Positions 20,751-33,003 of a stretch of DNA of 64,000 bases are shown piece by piece. Below the pieces are notes generated by a model, which worked only from the letters and a program-made list of their open reading frames with translations, did no database searches and was not told where the DNA came from. Position 1 is the first letter of the stretch. The number at the start of each line of letters is the position of its first letter. The position numbers and the translations under genes are program-made. The stretch comes from Diplocarpon mali. Lineage: Eukaryota; Ascomycota; Leotiomycetes; Helotiales; Drepanopezizaceae. The DNA is taken from assembly GCA_024741835.1 (NCBI GenBank), contig JAENRP010000082.1:101461-165460 (forward strand). The letters are read 5' to 3'.

Positions 20751-23700
20751 TCAATATGACGCCGAGCGGCTACAGTCGAAGATCTGGTCCCTTAAGAGAG
20801 CGAGAGTAGTTCGAGGAAGTGACTTAGTGCAGATATCCGCCAGGTTTTCTGCCGACGGAACATGAGAAAGACTGTATTCGCCGTCGGCGAATCGTTCGCG
20901 GACGAAGTGGTAGTGGACGTTGATATGTTTCGAGCGGTTGCTCATTCGTTGGTCCCTAACCAGCGCGATAGCGGGTTCGTTATCGACTAGGAGATGTGCA
21001 TTAATTATTAACAAGTTGGTAGAGTTGCTAATAAGTTCCCTAATCGCCTAGCGAGCCTATACTAGGTAGCTAGCGGCGTATGATGCGGCTATATACTCAG
21101 CTTTATAAGTAGATTTCGCAACGCAAGACTGCCGCTTAGAAGACTATGATATAGTATAGCCGTTGATCTTTAGCATATACCTTGAGAATGACTTAGAGTT
21201 ATCTGGGTCTGAGCTAAAGGAGGCGTTAGAGTATATAACGAGCTGGACCCCGGTTGCGGACTGCGCCGTTCGCTAATAAGATGGCCAGGCGTCGGTCATA
21301 TAAATGCTAAGGTCGCGGGTTGCCTAGATATAGCGCAACGTCTGGTATGCTATCTTTAGGTGTAGCTCTGACAGGTTCGAGTTATATGAGCTAAGCATAC
21401 TAACTGTATAGGACAGATCTAGTCGACTAACGATTGCAAGGAAGTTAATAGAACTAACGATCGATTGGAACGTTTTCTGACGTTCGAGGTCGATAGGTTC
21501 GTCTGCTAAGGATCGTAGTGGAAAAGAGTTTGGATCTAGCGGCGTAAGTCTTCTATTGCAGTCGCTTATGCCATAACGGCGCAGAATCGCTGCAATGTAC
21601 GTACACTAATATAGCTGAACTAGCTATGTACTATAGAGGTGGCTATCCTCGATCTTAAGTCTAAGCAGGAGCTTAGGTCTGCCCATATCCCGGAACTTAA
21701 AGCGTGCCCTAGTTCGCGTGATTATAGTAGATATCGCAGAGGTCGTCCCAGCTATTAAGATATCGTCAACGTAGATACCTAAGATAAGGTCGGGTGAGAT
21801 AAAGATATATAGATCGAAGGTCGCTTGAATAAAGTCTTGCTCCTTAAGCCAGCGAGATAGCATGCTATACTATTCGCGGCCAGATTGTTTGAGCCCGTAC
21901 AAGGCTCGCTTGATGCGTATGACTATTGCGCCGTATGTTAGTACGCCTAGCGGAGCGCGAGCGTATATAACGTAGCTGAGTTCGCTATTAAGGTACGCTG
22001 CGTCAAAATCCACTTGGCGCATATCCTATCCTCGGGTAGGAGCGATAAAGATAATAAATCGTAGGCTATTGTATCGGACGACTGGTGAGTATATATTATT
22101 AAAGTTAATACCAGGTCGCTATAAGAAGCCTTGCGCAACTAATCGAGCCTTGCGCTTTACGACTTTGCCAGATTCGTCGCGTTTAATATCGAATACCTAG
22201 CGTATACCTACCATCTTAGCGTTTACTAGCGGGTTGTGTTCCACTTCCTAGGTGCTATTATCAATATAAGCCTATACTTCGCGGTAGATAGGCGGCAGCT
22301 ATAGAGATGCGTTCGTCTCGCTTATAGCCTTAGCGTACGTACAAGGAATCTTATCGTCGATGTTAGTCTTGCTAATATAGCAAAACGCATACGCTAATTC
22401 GTCGTCTGATAGTAGAGCGAAGGCTGCATATACTGACTCTGATTCCTTCTTCTTCTGCGATAGCTTAGACATACGGCCTGACCGTATGGTTACTATTCTT
22501 GACGACGCAGGCCGCGTTATTGAAGGCTGGTCAGGCGCTGCGCGCAGTGCGCGGGTAGAAACGCTAAGCGGCGCAATTGGAGGCGGTGGCTATGACTTAG
22601 TGTTTTTATCTATATCGGCCAGTTCGTCGATTAGCTAGGGAGGTGATGTTAGGCTATCTGGAGTTGTGGTGTCCCCCGAAGGCGCACGAGCTTTGATCGG
22701 GCGGTTGTCGTCAACTCTAGACACGCGTTCAGCTGGCAGAATTTCATTTTCTAATATGAGTTGGAAGGCTGGCGGCGCGTAAGTGATTGAGAATGGCTGG
22801 AACCGGACGTTTCGCGACTCGAGAATGATATAGCGGGAAGGAATATAGATGCAGGATGTCTTAGTATTGCGTCTGTATCCGACGAAGATGCCTTCTTCCG
22901 CGCGGTAAAGTAGCTTTGAGCCAGGGGCTCGAGCTTCAGAAGGGATATATACATAGACCTTTGTACCAAAAGGATAAAGGTGTTTAATAGATGGCTTTTC
23001 GCTGAAAAGGGCTTTATGCGGCGTACGTCCAAGTGCAGAGTGGAGGGTGATGTTTTTAAGAAAATTAGCGGTCTGAACCGCCTCTGCCCATAAGAATAGG
23101 AGGTGATCAGTATCGATCATCGCGCGGGAAATTTCCATAATAGCGCGGTTCCATCTCTCAAGGAGTCCATTGAGTTAATAGTAGTAGGGCAGCACTATAT
23201 CATAAACGATTCCCAATTGTTTAAGGTCTTTTGCAGCAGCGATATATTCACCGCCGTTATCTATTTTAAAACGCTTGATAAGCATGATATTGGCAGGTGT
23301 AACCTATCGGTCGAACTATATATTAACGTATATAATAAAATCGCGTATTGCCTGCGGGGCATCTGACTTCTTGTTAAGGAAACGAACCCATGAGTGGCGA
23401 GTGGCCTGGCAGATGAAGCTCATAAAGTACCTAGCGCCTCTAAGGCTAGCTTAGGAGAATTTGCCAGATAGGTCAAAGTATATGACTTCAAAAGGTTTAA
23501 GCGTTCGCGCTACTATTGGGGCAGACGGTATAGGTCGGTGATACGTAGACTTAGAGAGCTCGCAGGTCTCGCAGTAGAAGTCTTTAGGTCGAGGTGGCAG
23601 GTATTCGCCGTCCTTATACACTCGCTTAGGTTTCGGGACCTAGAGATGTCCGATAGCGTGGTAGAACTCCGTATACGATGTGAAGCAACCAGTTGCGGGT

Positions 23701-24248
23701 GCTATCTGACTAGAAGATAGAGCATTTAGGTCGTCGAGTTGTATTTGTATAACGCCGTCTGCGTGGCGTGCCTAAATGGCGTTTATGCCGTTGCAGGTAA
23801 GGTAAATATTATTACCCTTGCCGTAGAGCTCAAAACCGCGGTGGCGGATATAGCTCTATAAGAAGAGCCGGGTCCTATACAACTCACTGGAGTAGAGAGT
23901 GTTAGTCAGCTCAATGATCTTAGTAGACCCGTCCGGCATCCTACAGCGTAATCGAACGAGTCCAATGCCCTCTATAGGTAATTTGATCTCGCCAGCTATA
24001 GTAATAGTGCCTGTCTTAAGGGACAGGGATACAAAATCATCTGCGTAGCCGGTTATATGCCGTGAGGCACCGGTGTCAAGTAGCCAGTAGGTAGGGTCGT
24101 TAGTCGTGATAGCTGAGGGCCGTCGGATAGCGGCGTAGGCACTTACTTCTCTAATACAGGATCGCTTTCCATTCTGATTAAGGTTTTCTACTAGCGAGGT
24201 GTGTTCTAGCAGTGGGTTGTCCGTTAGGTCAATAGTTGCGCCAGCCAC
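20751..24248 (-). pseudogene. copia pol region (protease, integrase, reverse transcriptase, RNase H)
   Basis: Aspartic protease DTGASRH lies at about 24077. Integrase zinc-binding residues are in FYHAIGHL and FYCETCELSK, and the catalytic acids in FDLSG, KIDNGGEY and LLERWNRA. The integrase tail follows at 23138-22635. The reverse transcriptase core IYVDDILIAG lies near 21760. RNase H holds VDNEPAI and AENLADICTK (21014-20751). Numerous TAG/TAA codons interrupt every domain. Confidence 0.85.
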
Positions 24249-24422
24249 GGCGCGGGCGGTTCGGTGGTAGGCGGATAGTGCGATAACCTCTATACCGCTG
24301 TCGTCGGTATCGCTAGTAGATTTATTAGCGTTATTTGCCGACGCGTTATTCGCTTTTTAGCGTTTGGCGCCACGTCTCTTAAGCTTCGGTGCAGATGATG
24401 ACGCCGCCGGTGTTCTTCTCTG

Positions 24423-25265
24423 CTATTGCTCCTTATGTTTTCGGAGCTCGTTGCAATTCGTATAGACGTGTCCGACAAAGGTAAGGTTATGCTTTCGGCA
24501 CCATAAGCACTCTGCCGTACCCGGTAGTACTAGCGGTGCGGCTCGGGATTGTCGTACTTCGCAGGCAGCCGTCTGTTGCGCAGCGTAGGCAGTAGTAGAT
24601 GTCTCGATAGTTAGGGAGTGTTTGTCGGAGATGTCTAGTATTTTCAGTTCGATATTAACAAACTTGGTGACGTCGCGACTGCTTAAGTTATCAATAATAT
24701 AGTCCATCGTATCTGGCAGAGTTGCTAGGAAGAACAAGCCTTTGACCTTGTCGGATTCGAATACGGGTCTCATCGCTTTAGCCACAGACTGCGTTAACGC
24801 TGCACAGCGTTTAGCCATCCGTGTCTAGCGTTAATAGAACTCGTCGAGGTGGATTCTCAGGTCATTACCATCCGTGTAGCAGAGGTTGGTAAGCGAGCGA
24901 AATAGCATAATCGAGGTGTTACCTATATCTCGGTCGAAACGACTGCCTAGGTGTTTCCACGCTTGTGGCAAGGTATCGCACGACGCAACTGACATAGTAA
25001 GATCATTATGTACTACCGACAGCAGCATGACCATAGCCTTATTATCCTCCGCTTCCCATATATCGATGAGCGCCTCGGTTGCTAGTGTGCCATCGCTAGC
25101 GATAGTGGCAGGTCTGGGCTTCTTACCAGAGACGATAGGCCAGAGGCCTGCATATCGAAAAGCGACCGTCCAAGCTAATCGCCATTCCGTATAGTTATCT
25201 CCACAGGCGGTGAGCTTCGGCAGCAAGTTGGGGTCGAGTTTAAATGAGAATAAGGAGGTGGTCAT
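24423..25265 (-). pseudogene. copia gag region
   Basis: Starts MTTSLFSFKL at 25265 and includes a UBN2-type Gag stretch (ACGDNYTEWRLAWTVAF). It is interrupted by a stop near 24828, then resumes. It ends with an extended zinc knuckle, Cys-X2-Cys-X9-His-X4-Cys (CLWC...GHVYTNC). Disrupted by in-frame stops. Confidence 0.8.
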
Positions 25266-25326
25266 ATTGGCAGTCGATGTCTGAGGCGTGCTTCAGGTAA
25301 GGGTGCACTTGCCGCTATGTGTAGGT

Positions 25327-25415
25327 AACGTTGGCTGTACCCGGTGGTGACGCGGGGCGCGTTGTGCAATCAACGTTGGCTGTACGCGGTGGTGACGCGG
25401 GGCGCGTTGTGCAAT
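25327..25415 (-). repeat. 45-bp tandem duplication in the copia leader
   Basis: Two copies of a 44-bp GC-rich unit (25327-25370 and 25372-25415) that differ at a single base, between the primer-binding site and gag. Confidence 0.9.
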
Positions 25416-25485
25416 AGTAAGGGCGGTGCAATTAATTGAGTGTTGGATGACAGACAATACTATATAAGATGTAGCGTAGCGGTAG

Positions 25486-25501
25486 CTCGGGGCTCATAAC
25501 C
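25486..25501 (-). other. copia primer-binding site, complementary to initiator tRNA anticodon arm
   Basis: Directly adjoins the 5' LTR. The minus strand starts GGTTATGAGCCCC. Its complement GGGCTCATAACC is the anticodon stem-loop of fungal initiator tRNA-Met (anticodon CAT), so priming by an internal or half tRNA is implied, as in Drosophila copia. Confidence 0.7.
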
Positions 25502-25673
25502 TATTGTAGTGGTAATGGAAAAAGTAGAATCAATTGGATGAAGAAGAAGAGCTGAGAAGCAGCTCCGGAGTTATTTATATAGGAACACGCTAAACCCAAT
25601 TGGGATAGAACAGAACGCTACTCCTCTATATACTGGCGAAGTAGTAGCCGATGTGATATGGCTCCTTCTAATA
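25502..25673 (-). repeat. copia 5' LTR
   Basis: 172 bp, identical to the other LTR except for five transitions. Its terminal dinucleotides are TA/TA instead of TG/CA, consistent with RIP-type change. Confidence 0.95.
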
Positions 25674-25678
25674 GGTGT
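25674..25678. repeat. Target-site duplication GGTGT (right) of copia element
   Basis: Identical to 20509-20513. Confidence 0.9.
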
Positions 25679-27510
25679 GAGGTATAACGGCGAGTAATGC
25701 CGCGTGGCTGACGGCGAGGTTGGATAGGACCGTATTGCTGCTGCGGAGGTCCGCTGCTGTGATGCAAGTACGCCCAGGGTTCTGGAGAGTTGGCGCAGGT
25801 GGGATGTACGAGTAGAGTACCTTGGCTACGGCAGGCTAGTTCCGAAGTCCAGGAGAATAAATACTTTGTATCAATACAGTAAGGGGACGATGATCGACAT
25901 CCCATGCCATGCGAATGAGACGGAACAAGAGAATCCGGAGGGGCAGGTATCTCGATTCGCCCGGTCTGCCGAAAGCAAGCATCTTCGCCGTGCTGTTGCT
26001 CTCCCGGCTGGTGATGACGATGACGATGATCACGATGATGAGGATGGTCATGGAAAAACATCCAGACAGCTCGGGCGCAGTGCGGTGGTGAGCGTGAGCC
26101 AGGATGGATGCAACATGTCCGTTGGTGCTTCCGTGGACCATGCATCCTTCTTGGATATGTGTTCGGTGGCCTCGATATGGATATCGATATCCATGCACTG
26201 AAAATCCTCATCCAGGATATTTTTCCTGGTTTTCGTCCTCCATGTCTGTGCGCCTGTCCTTCAGTTCGGTAGTGGGTTGCTACGGCAGCCATCAGCAGCA
26301 GCAGCAAAAACAGTGCACGATTCGTGCCTCAGGACTCCACCAAATTATATTCCCGACTGCTACGTAATCCCAACCCGCGAGCCCAGAGAATCCACGAGCC
26401 TTAGCCCCGTCGTCGCGGGATGTCTGACGAGCAGAATTCGGATAGCGTTGCGTCAGTGACCAAACTACTTCGACGAAACATCATCGCCAATGACCTCGAC
26501 CGACCCATAAGGTACTCCGAAGTGCGTGCTTACCGAGCCTCGGGCTACCGTAAAGAAAAAGAAAGAAAGAAAAAAGAAAGAAAAAAGAAAGAAAGAAAGA
26601 AAGAAAGAAACTAGGCCCCCCGCCGCCCCCACTCACACTCCTAGATTCAGCGCCTCCCGTCATGGCGGCGGAATAGACTGGCCGAGAATCGCCTTCTAGT
26701 TCGCTCTTCTTGCAGAGGTTCAGACTGGCCAGCGAAGGGGAAGGATTGAGTGCAGTCAGCCAGTCGTAGCTGGCTCTTGGCCGCGGACTAGCTGCGGACA
26801 CACAAAACTCCACCGCCATACTTGCACCGTGAGAGATCTTTCTCTGATCATGCATCCTGGATCGCCTCCGGAGAGGACAATTAAAAAGCTGGTGTCCTAT
26901 GTAATTCATCAGCAATCGTACCGTCCCACGCAAACCCCCTGACCAGAGCTAAGAGTAGCGCGCATCTGGGCCAATCAACGGCCGCCGCTCCCCAACTCCC
27001 CACAGGGCAAGGAGCAAGCCACTTCGTTGCGATCGACAAACTTCCTTTCCACTGCCATCCAGGACTCTTCCCGTCGTGAGTCGGGTTGCCTGTGGCCTCG
27101 CTCAGTGTCCTGCCAGCCATTGTTATCCGCAAACACCAGAAGAAGAGACAACCTGCACCACAGGCCACATTCAGATCCAGATCCGCCGTATCGTACCATC
27201 CGCCAGTGCATCTGATTGTCGAGGACTCGACGCAGCGCCCCCGAGAGCGGTGACGGCGAGGGTCCGGTTTTTCAATCTTCTCACCTCGACAGACCAGGAC
27301 CTCCGCCATGAGTTGGTGAAGTGGGAATTCTCAGACAAGCCGTTGCCTGCACATCGCCCACCCGGCCAGGTACCGAGGCGGGGAAGATCATTGGGGAGAT
27401 CAGCACACGCTGTCTCGAGGATTAGGGACTGGTTCAGAGAGGCAAATTTCTCCCCCAAGAACAACCTGCGAGAAGGGACCCGAGTGTAGGCTGTACAGGT
27501 CGGAAGAGTC
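25679..27510. other. Upstream region of the Mga2-like gene
   Basis: 1.8 kb with a GAT/GAC-rich microsatellite (26010-26053) and a GAAA microsatellite (26551-26610). Open frames on both strands, such as 26307-25618 on minus and 27076-27489 on plus, have no recognisable domain. This is probably a long promoter and 5' leader. Confidence 0.5.
26551..26610. repeat. (GAAA)n microsatellite
   Basis: Purine-only tract of GAAA units with a few expanded A runs. Confidence 0.95.
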
Positions 27511-30500
27511 ATGCCGACGACAACAGATCCGCACCCTGCGACTTCGCCGCCATTCATCTTCGATCCGGTCATGCCAGCGCGACTCGACGCGGACCCCGAC
27601 TTCGAGTTCTTGGATTCCAACCTGGAGGGTGTGAGCAGCCCCGGCCTGTTCCTTGCTGAAGACCTTACGACAGGTACTTCTCAGTCCCTCGTGAACTTTG
27701 GATCTCCCAACCCCGCGAGCCTGAAGAGCCCCCTCTCGGACCGCAATTCTTTGCTGGATTCGAGGGTGCAACAGTCGCTCTCTACGCGCCCGACTGCTTC
27801 GCCGGGGGGCTCGTACCAGGATTCGTCCTCGGAATCATCCGGATACAAGCGCAAATCTAGCTCCGACTCGTCGCGGTCAGCGCTGACTTCGGCCGACATC
27901 ATGATGACCGATACAGATCTGGGGGATTGGAAGATGCAAGACTCGATGCTGTGCAACGATGCGCGGAGCTATGGCGGTTTCGATGGGACTATCAACCCTG
28001 CGGAGATGAGCAACTTCGAGTTCAACGATAAAACGATGGAAAATGATTTTGACTTTGAAAGTGCGGCGAGCAGCCCCAGTCCTTTTGGAATAGGCCAGGT
28101 GGATTCGCCAGAGATGCTAGTTATCAAGCAGGATACGCCCAAGAGGCACTCGGCAATGGTCACATCAAAATTCACGAATCGCGACAAGAGGAATTCTGTA
28201 AGTCTACGGAGCGGGCCGAAAAATCAATTGGCTGTACTGACTTTTTTTTCCAGCAGCATTCGGTAACACAGTCCATGAACGGCCTTACAACTTCAGGATC
28301 CAGGGAGGCTTCCCCGCTCTCCGCCATGGTCACTAGCCAGGAGTCCTCGCCCTCCGCGCTCTTCAACAACTCGCCCTCGCCGGGAAATACTGTGGATCTC
28401 ATGAACACGCAGATGCTGGGAGGTCCTGTTCAGAAACCGGGCTGGGCAGCTGGATTCGGAGGGTTCAACAATGGACTACCATCCATGCACCAGGCAGCTC
28501 TCAAGCCACACCCTGTGCCCATAATGGCCCCACATCAGCCAATCCCTCACATGGCCCCTCCGTTCAAGCCAGTTCTGACTCTCCATCCAACTCCGTTGAA
28601 GTCTCGTGTAGAGACGCAGATTCCAATCAAAATGACACTGTTTCCCATGCCAGCTGGGATCACGAAACTTCACCTCCCAACCCACACCATATCCAAACCT
28701 AAGCTTCTTGCGAAGCCTACCCCGGCTAGATCTCCCGATATGTTTGAACTACACACTACTTTAGTCTGCACAAGTGCAATGCAAAACCCAGAGACCCGGC
28801 GGCGCGCCTTTGAGCGGGCCGCTTCTGGGCGACTGCCTACCACAGAAGGAGCTTCCCCAGGGGAGAGCGGCTCGGACGAAGACGACGAGAACAAGCCAAT
28901 AAACGGGGGGGATGTCAGTATCTGTGTGGGCTGTATAACACGAGAAAGGAAGCGGGCGGCCCGGAAGAAGGTCAAGAAAGTCGAAGAAGAGGAATCCTGG
29001 CATAAGGATGAGGCGAAGCGTGTCGTTGTCTTCAACACCCACGAGGTCAAGGAATGGCAAGCACCTACGAGTCAACCTCCATCGGAAGCCACCGGCGACC
29101 GCCCAGAACCTTTCGTCCCAGATGGTGCGATGCAGGTAGACGCTCCCATGCGTATTGCATGCTACTGCCGGCATCAGAACGAGAAGCTTGGCTTCCAAGT
29201 TATCTTCACCATCAAAGACTACCAGGATCGCTTAATCGCCCAGGAGATGACCTCTTCGATTATGATTACAGACGACCATAAGACACACAACATGCCGACA
29301 TTGCCCACGCAGTCGTCAAACGGCGGTGAGCAGATGTTCTCGGGAGCAGCCAGCTTTCCTGCGGATCCTGCTTTTGACATGTCGACCGTCTCTCCAGGGA
29401 ACCTCGCCCCTTTCCGCCTGTCTCACTCAAGCTCCGACTTGCAGGGCATGCAGCGGAATCTCAATATGCAATTTCCTTCGCAAACCAGCACTGGTACCTC
29501 ATCCCAAGCCTCGCAGACCACATCTGCAACTGCTACACCCCGTAACGTCTCACGGCAGGCATCTCCCGTAGTATCCAATGGGCCAACGTCCAAGAAGAGG
29601 AAGGCCAGTGGCTCAAGCAAGGTTCCTAGTGGTCTGGCTATGACTAGGCTTGAGACTGGGGACATGGCTATTACTCAAGGAGCCCCCACGGGCTCTTTGA
29701 GCACGAATCCCTCTTCGGCCCCGTCGCCCTTCACACCCAACCTATCCGCTTTTTCCCTTCCTGAACAACAATTTAATCCCCCTCCACCTACTACCATACC
29801 TAGCATACCTAACATCCCACAACAATACACAACTGAGCCTCCAACCCCGAACAGCAACGATCAGGCCTTATTCTCCGGTAGCAACAGGTCACAATCGATG
29901 GAGAACTTGGCTATGCATCAACTATACTCCGCACCCGCTTCGGCACATCCCAGCCGAGTACCCAGTCCGAATAATGGCATGAGAAATTCTGTCCAGGCTT
30001 ACCAAAATCAGCAGGCTCAGATTGCTCAAGCAGTGGCAAATGGGCTTTATGGAATCCCATTGAGTCTCAACTCGCATAGACCGCCAACGATCCACAAGAT
30101 GATTCCTAATGAAGGCCCAAAAACTGGTGGAACCGAAGTTACCTGCCTGGGCAGTGGGTTCTGTCAGGGGCTAGAAGTCATGTTTGGAGACATCAAAGCC
30201 ACCACGACAACCTTCTGGGGAGAGACATCACTTGTCTGCCTACTTCCACCATCCGCTTTTGCTGGCACAGTAGCTGTGACGTTTAAGCATCAACACCAGC
30301 AGCAGCAGATTCAAACCTACCCCGCACCTCCCATTCCCAAGCAACAGGCGTTCTTTAAGTATGTCGACGATGACGAGCTACAGATCATGAGAACCGCGCT
30401 GACAGTCCTTGGGCACAAGATGACTGGCAAGCTGGAGGATGTTCGGGATCTTGCTCGAAGAATCGTTGGAGACGGATCTTCTTGGGGCGGACCGAGTGGA

Positions 30501-31966
30501 CCGTCCCCCAGTGGTGGTCAACATAGCCAGGGAGTAAACGGCTTCAACATGGATACTTTCGGCGTCAATGCTGAAGCTACGCTCCTGAGATGCCTGGACC
30601 TCATTGATCTCGACGACAGTCCTCGAATGGCCAGACTCAACATGAGGAGACCGTCGGGGCAGACAATGCTTCACCTCGCCTGCTCTCTAGGCCTACATCG
30701 TTTCGTTGCTGCTTTGCTAGCTCGTGGTGCTAACCCCGAACCGCGTGACAAGGGCGGTTTCACGCCAATGCACTTCGCTGCTCTGCACAGCCATCCACAA
30801 ATCGTTAGGAGGTTGATCTTGAGCGGTGCCGATCCCACGATCCGAAGTCTGCAAGGCTACACTCCTTCAGATATGGCAACGTCTGATGAGGTTATTCGTG
30901 CTGCACGACGTATCGAACACCGGTCCAGGACTCGTAGCGGCTCCTCGTTGAGAAGCAGAACTAGCAGTGCTACATCCTTGAGATCAGTCTGGGAGCCATC
31001 TTCTCCATGCGTCCCGGTTGAATTGGGAGTCGACAGTGACGGTGATGACAAAGAATTTGAAGACGAGGATGCTGATGCTGCTCATGATGGAGCTTTCTGG
31101 ATGAGATCGAGACGACCGAGTGCCCAGCCTACCAAACGCGCCGCGCCAGAGACCAAGGACCCCGACCTGGACATGCCGAATGACACTATCGCAGGATCAG
31201 CATCCCCTACTGCGGTGACTGCAATTCGTGATCACCTCACTACTCAGATTCAGCAATTTCAGCAATCGATGCATTTGAACCTTCCCAACCTACCACAGAT
31301 GCCTCGATTTGATATGATGCAGAGTTTCCCAGACTGCCAAGCCTATCTCCAAACTACTCCCGTGGTCCGCCGTATCAGCAATCTGGTTCACAATCGTCCT
31401 GAGGGTATCACTCGCCCAGGGGTACCGCCCAAAGAGCAAGATTACAAGTGGTGGGATCTCTTTTCCGGCAATGTTCCCGCAGCGCCTCCGGCCTACGAAG
31501 ACATATTTCCTCGAGACAGTATTGACATCAAGCGTGCGTCTGCCTCTCGGGCATTAGCCGATGCCGTAGCAGATAATAAATGTTTCGAGATGTTCGACCA
31601 AACCGAGGTGCGAGGCGAGAGTTCAGCGATGGCGCAGAAACGAACACTCAAGCTGGATACGGTCCGTATTGGACAAAAGCATGTTGTGACGAGAGAACAG
31701 CAGGATTTATTGAGGCTGGCGCACGCGGAGAAGGTTAAGCGGCTTAGTCGCGATAGGAACCTGTTTTTCATCTGGGTATATCCCGTCCTCATCACACCCT
31801 GCGAGTTGTAGCTAACCAATGGCAGATCCCTACGCTGGTCCTCATCGTCCTCGCCATGCTCTTCAACCGCGCCCCGCAGGTCTGGGGGGAAGCCTCGAAG
31901 TTCTTCGATTCGACACGCCATCACACTCCCACTGCTGTGCCAGGCCGCACCGTTGAGGAGTTGTAA
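27511..31966 (+). CDS. Mga2/Spt23-like membrane-tethered transcription factor (IPT/TIG + ankyrin + TM)
   Basis: Exons are 27511-28197, 28254-31775 and 31826-31966, giving 1449 residues. The N-terminal part is acidic and Ser-rich, suggesting an activation domain. A conserved block with an unusual Cys-containing stretch (ICVGCITRERKRAARKK) follows, then a long Ser/Pro/Gln-rich linker. The IPT/TIG fold begins near residue 838 (IHKMIPNEGPKTGGTEV). Two ankyrin repeats lie at about 1030-1100 (GQTMLHLACSLGLHRF; GGFTPMHFAALHSHP). A single membrane segment is encoded by the last exon (LVLIVLAMLF), with a short tail. In yeast the ER-bound dimer is cut by the ubiquitin-proteasome/Cdc48 pathway, and the released factor induces OLE1 desaturase. 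Intron 1 ends in a CAGCAG tandem acceptor, allowing gain or loss of one Gln. Confidence 0.93.
31776..31825 (+). other. 50-bp intron immediately upstream of the membrane anchor
   Basis: GTATAT...GCTAACC...CAG. Retention would add 12 residues and a TAG at 31809-31811, truncating the protein just before the membrane segment. Confidence 0.8.
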
Positions 31967-33003
31967 CTACCACCGCCACGCTGCTGCTGAAGATTCCCAA
32001 GTATATAGTATGCTCTTCCAGCTTGACGTCTTGGCTGGAGTTTCTCGTTTGCTCCAAGTTCAGCTGACTTCGGCGCTACTGCAGCGCTCAGTACTTATCG
32101 AAAGTCAAATCTCAGGGGGAGGAGAGGAAGGACCGGGGATAGCGAGCCCCTGCACGGATATGATTTGTTGTTGTCTAGCATACTTTAGTTCATCTCCCTC
32201 CCGTCCTTGGATTACTTTGGTTTGTGCCTCTTTGGGGGTGTCACTGGGTTGGGTTCTGTCTTGGGGGGCTTGCGTTGACAGGAGGGGTCCTGCCCTGTCT
32301 ATTCGTTTATCTTTATCTTGACGACGTGCGGGCAGTAAAGCAGAAGGGGAGAGAAGAGAGGTCGGAACCTATGTAGTGTACAGCGAGCGAGATGACTGAA
32401 CGGAAGTGAATCGATCCAGCATCGGGCTACGAGTACGAGCTGCAAGTGGTGATTTTCGGGATACGCCGTTGGCGTTGGTGTTGGTCCGACTTCCGGTGCG
32501 TGGGGTGTTTGCTACACATCCTTCCAGGTGATCTGCCCCTCCCCCACATCCCGAGAAGTTCCAGCCGAGTAGGTACGAGGTGACAGGTGAAATGTCAATA
32601 GGTACAGCGCCCCAGACGGATCCCGACCCCCCTCCCCCCCCCCCGCCAGCAAAGCCATGGCGAGGGCGGCTACTGGCCTCGGACACGTCGCCCGCGATGG
32701 GCGCGGGTTGAAAGTGCTACCCTGCTCTGCTCTGCTCTGGGGACCATCCGGCGGCGTGACCTCTCGAGAGAGGTGCGGTCATGTGTTTCTACACTTTGCT
32801 AGGGGAGGGGAGGAGGTGATGGTACTGTTTCGTGATTGCGGCGCCCTTGCACTCGTTATCACTTCTGGGGTTGGGGGTGGGGGAGGGTCAGTCTTATTTG
32901 CTCTATGCGTCAGGATCGGGTGCTGGTGCTCGGCTCTTGACCGGTCAGTTACAGACCAAAGGAGTTGCTGCCCCATGGCTTCCAAGCCAGCCCACAACCC
33001 GTT
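31967..33003. other. Convergent intergenic region, Mga2-like - TTC36-like
   Basis: 3' flanks of two convergent genes, with a C/G homopolymer cluster near 32625-32645. No gene is supported. Confidence 0.5.

Larger units (their letters stand above)
20514..25673 (-). mobile_element. Full-length, RIP-decayed Ty1/copia LTR retrotransposon
   Basis: 5160 bp, bounded by two 172-bp LTRs and flanked by the 5-bp duplication GGTGT (20509-20513 and 25674-25678). On the minus strand the order is 5' LTR, primer-binding site, leader with a 45-bp duplication, gag, protease, integrase, reverse transcriptase, RNase H, polypurine tract (AGGGGA) and 3' LTR. This is the copia gene order, with integrase before reverse transcriptase. 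The reading frame is broken by many TAG/TAA codons where CAG or TGG is expected, so it is not autonomous now. The two LTRs differ at five positions, all transitions, so the insertion is fairly recent or its LTRs were little mutated. Confidence 0.95.

Noticed and set aside
25618..26307. His-rich minus frame and an overlapping frame with an Ile/Val-rich segment
   Set aside because: Both compositions come from a GAT/GAC microsatellite read in different frames. The frame also runs into the copia LTR.
27076..27489. 137-codon frame just upstream of the Mga2-like start
   Set aside because: No recognisable domain; most likely 5' leader sequence.
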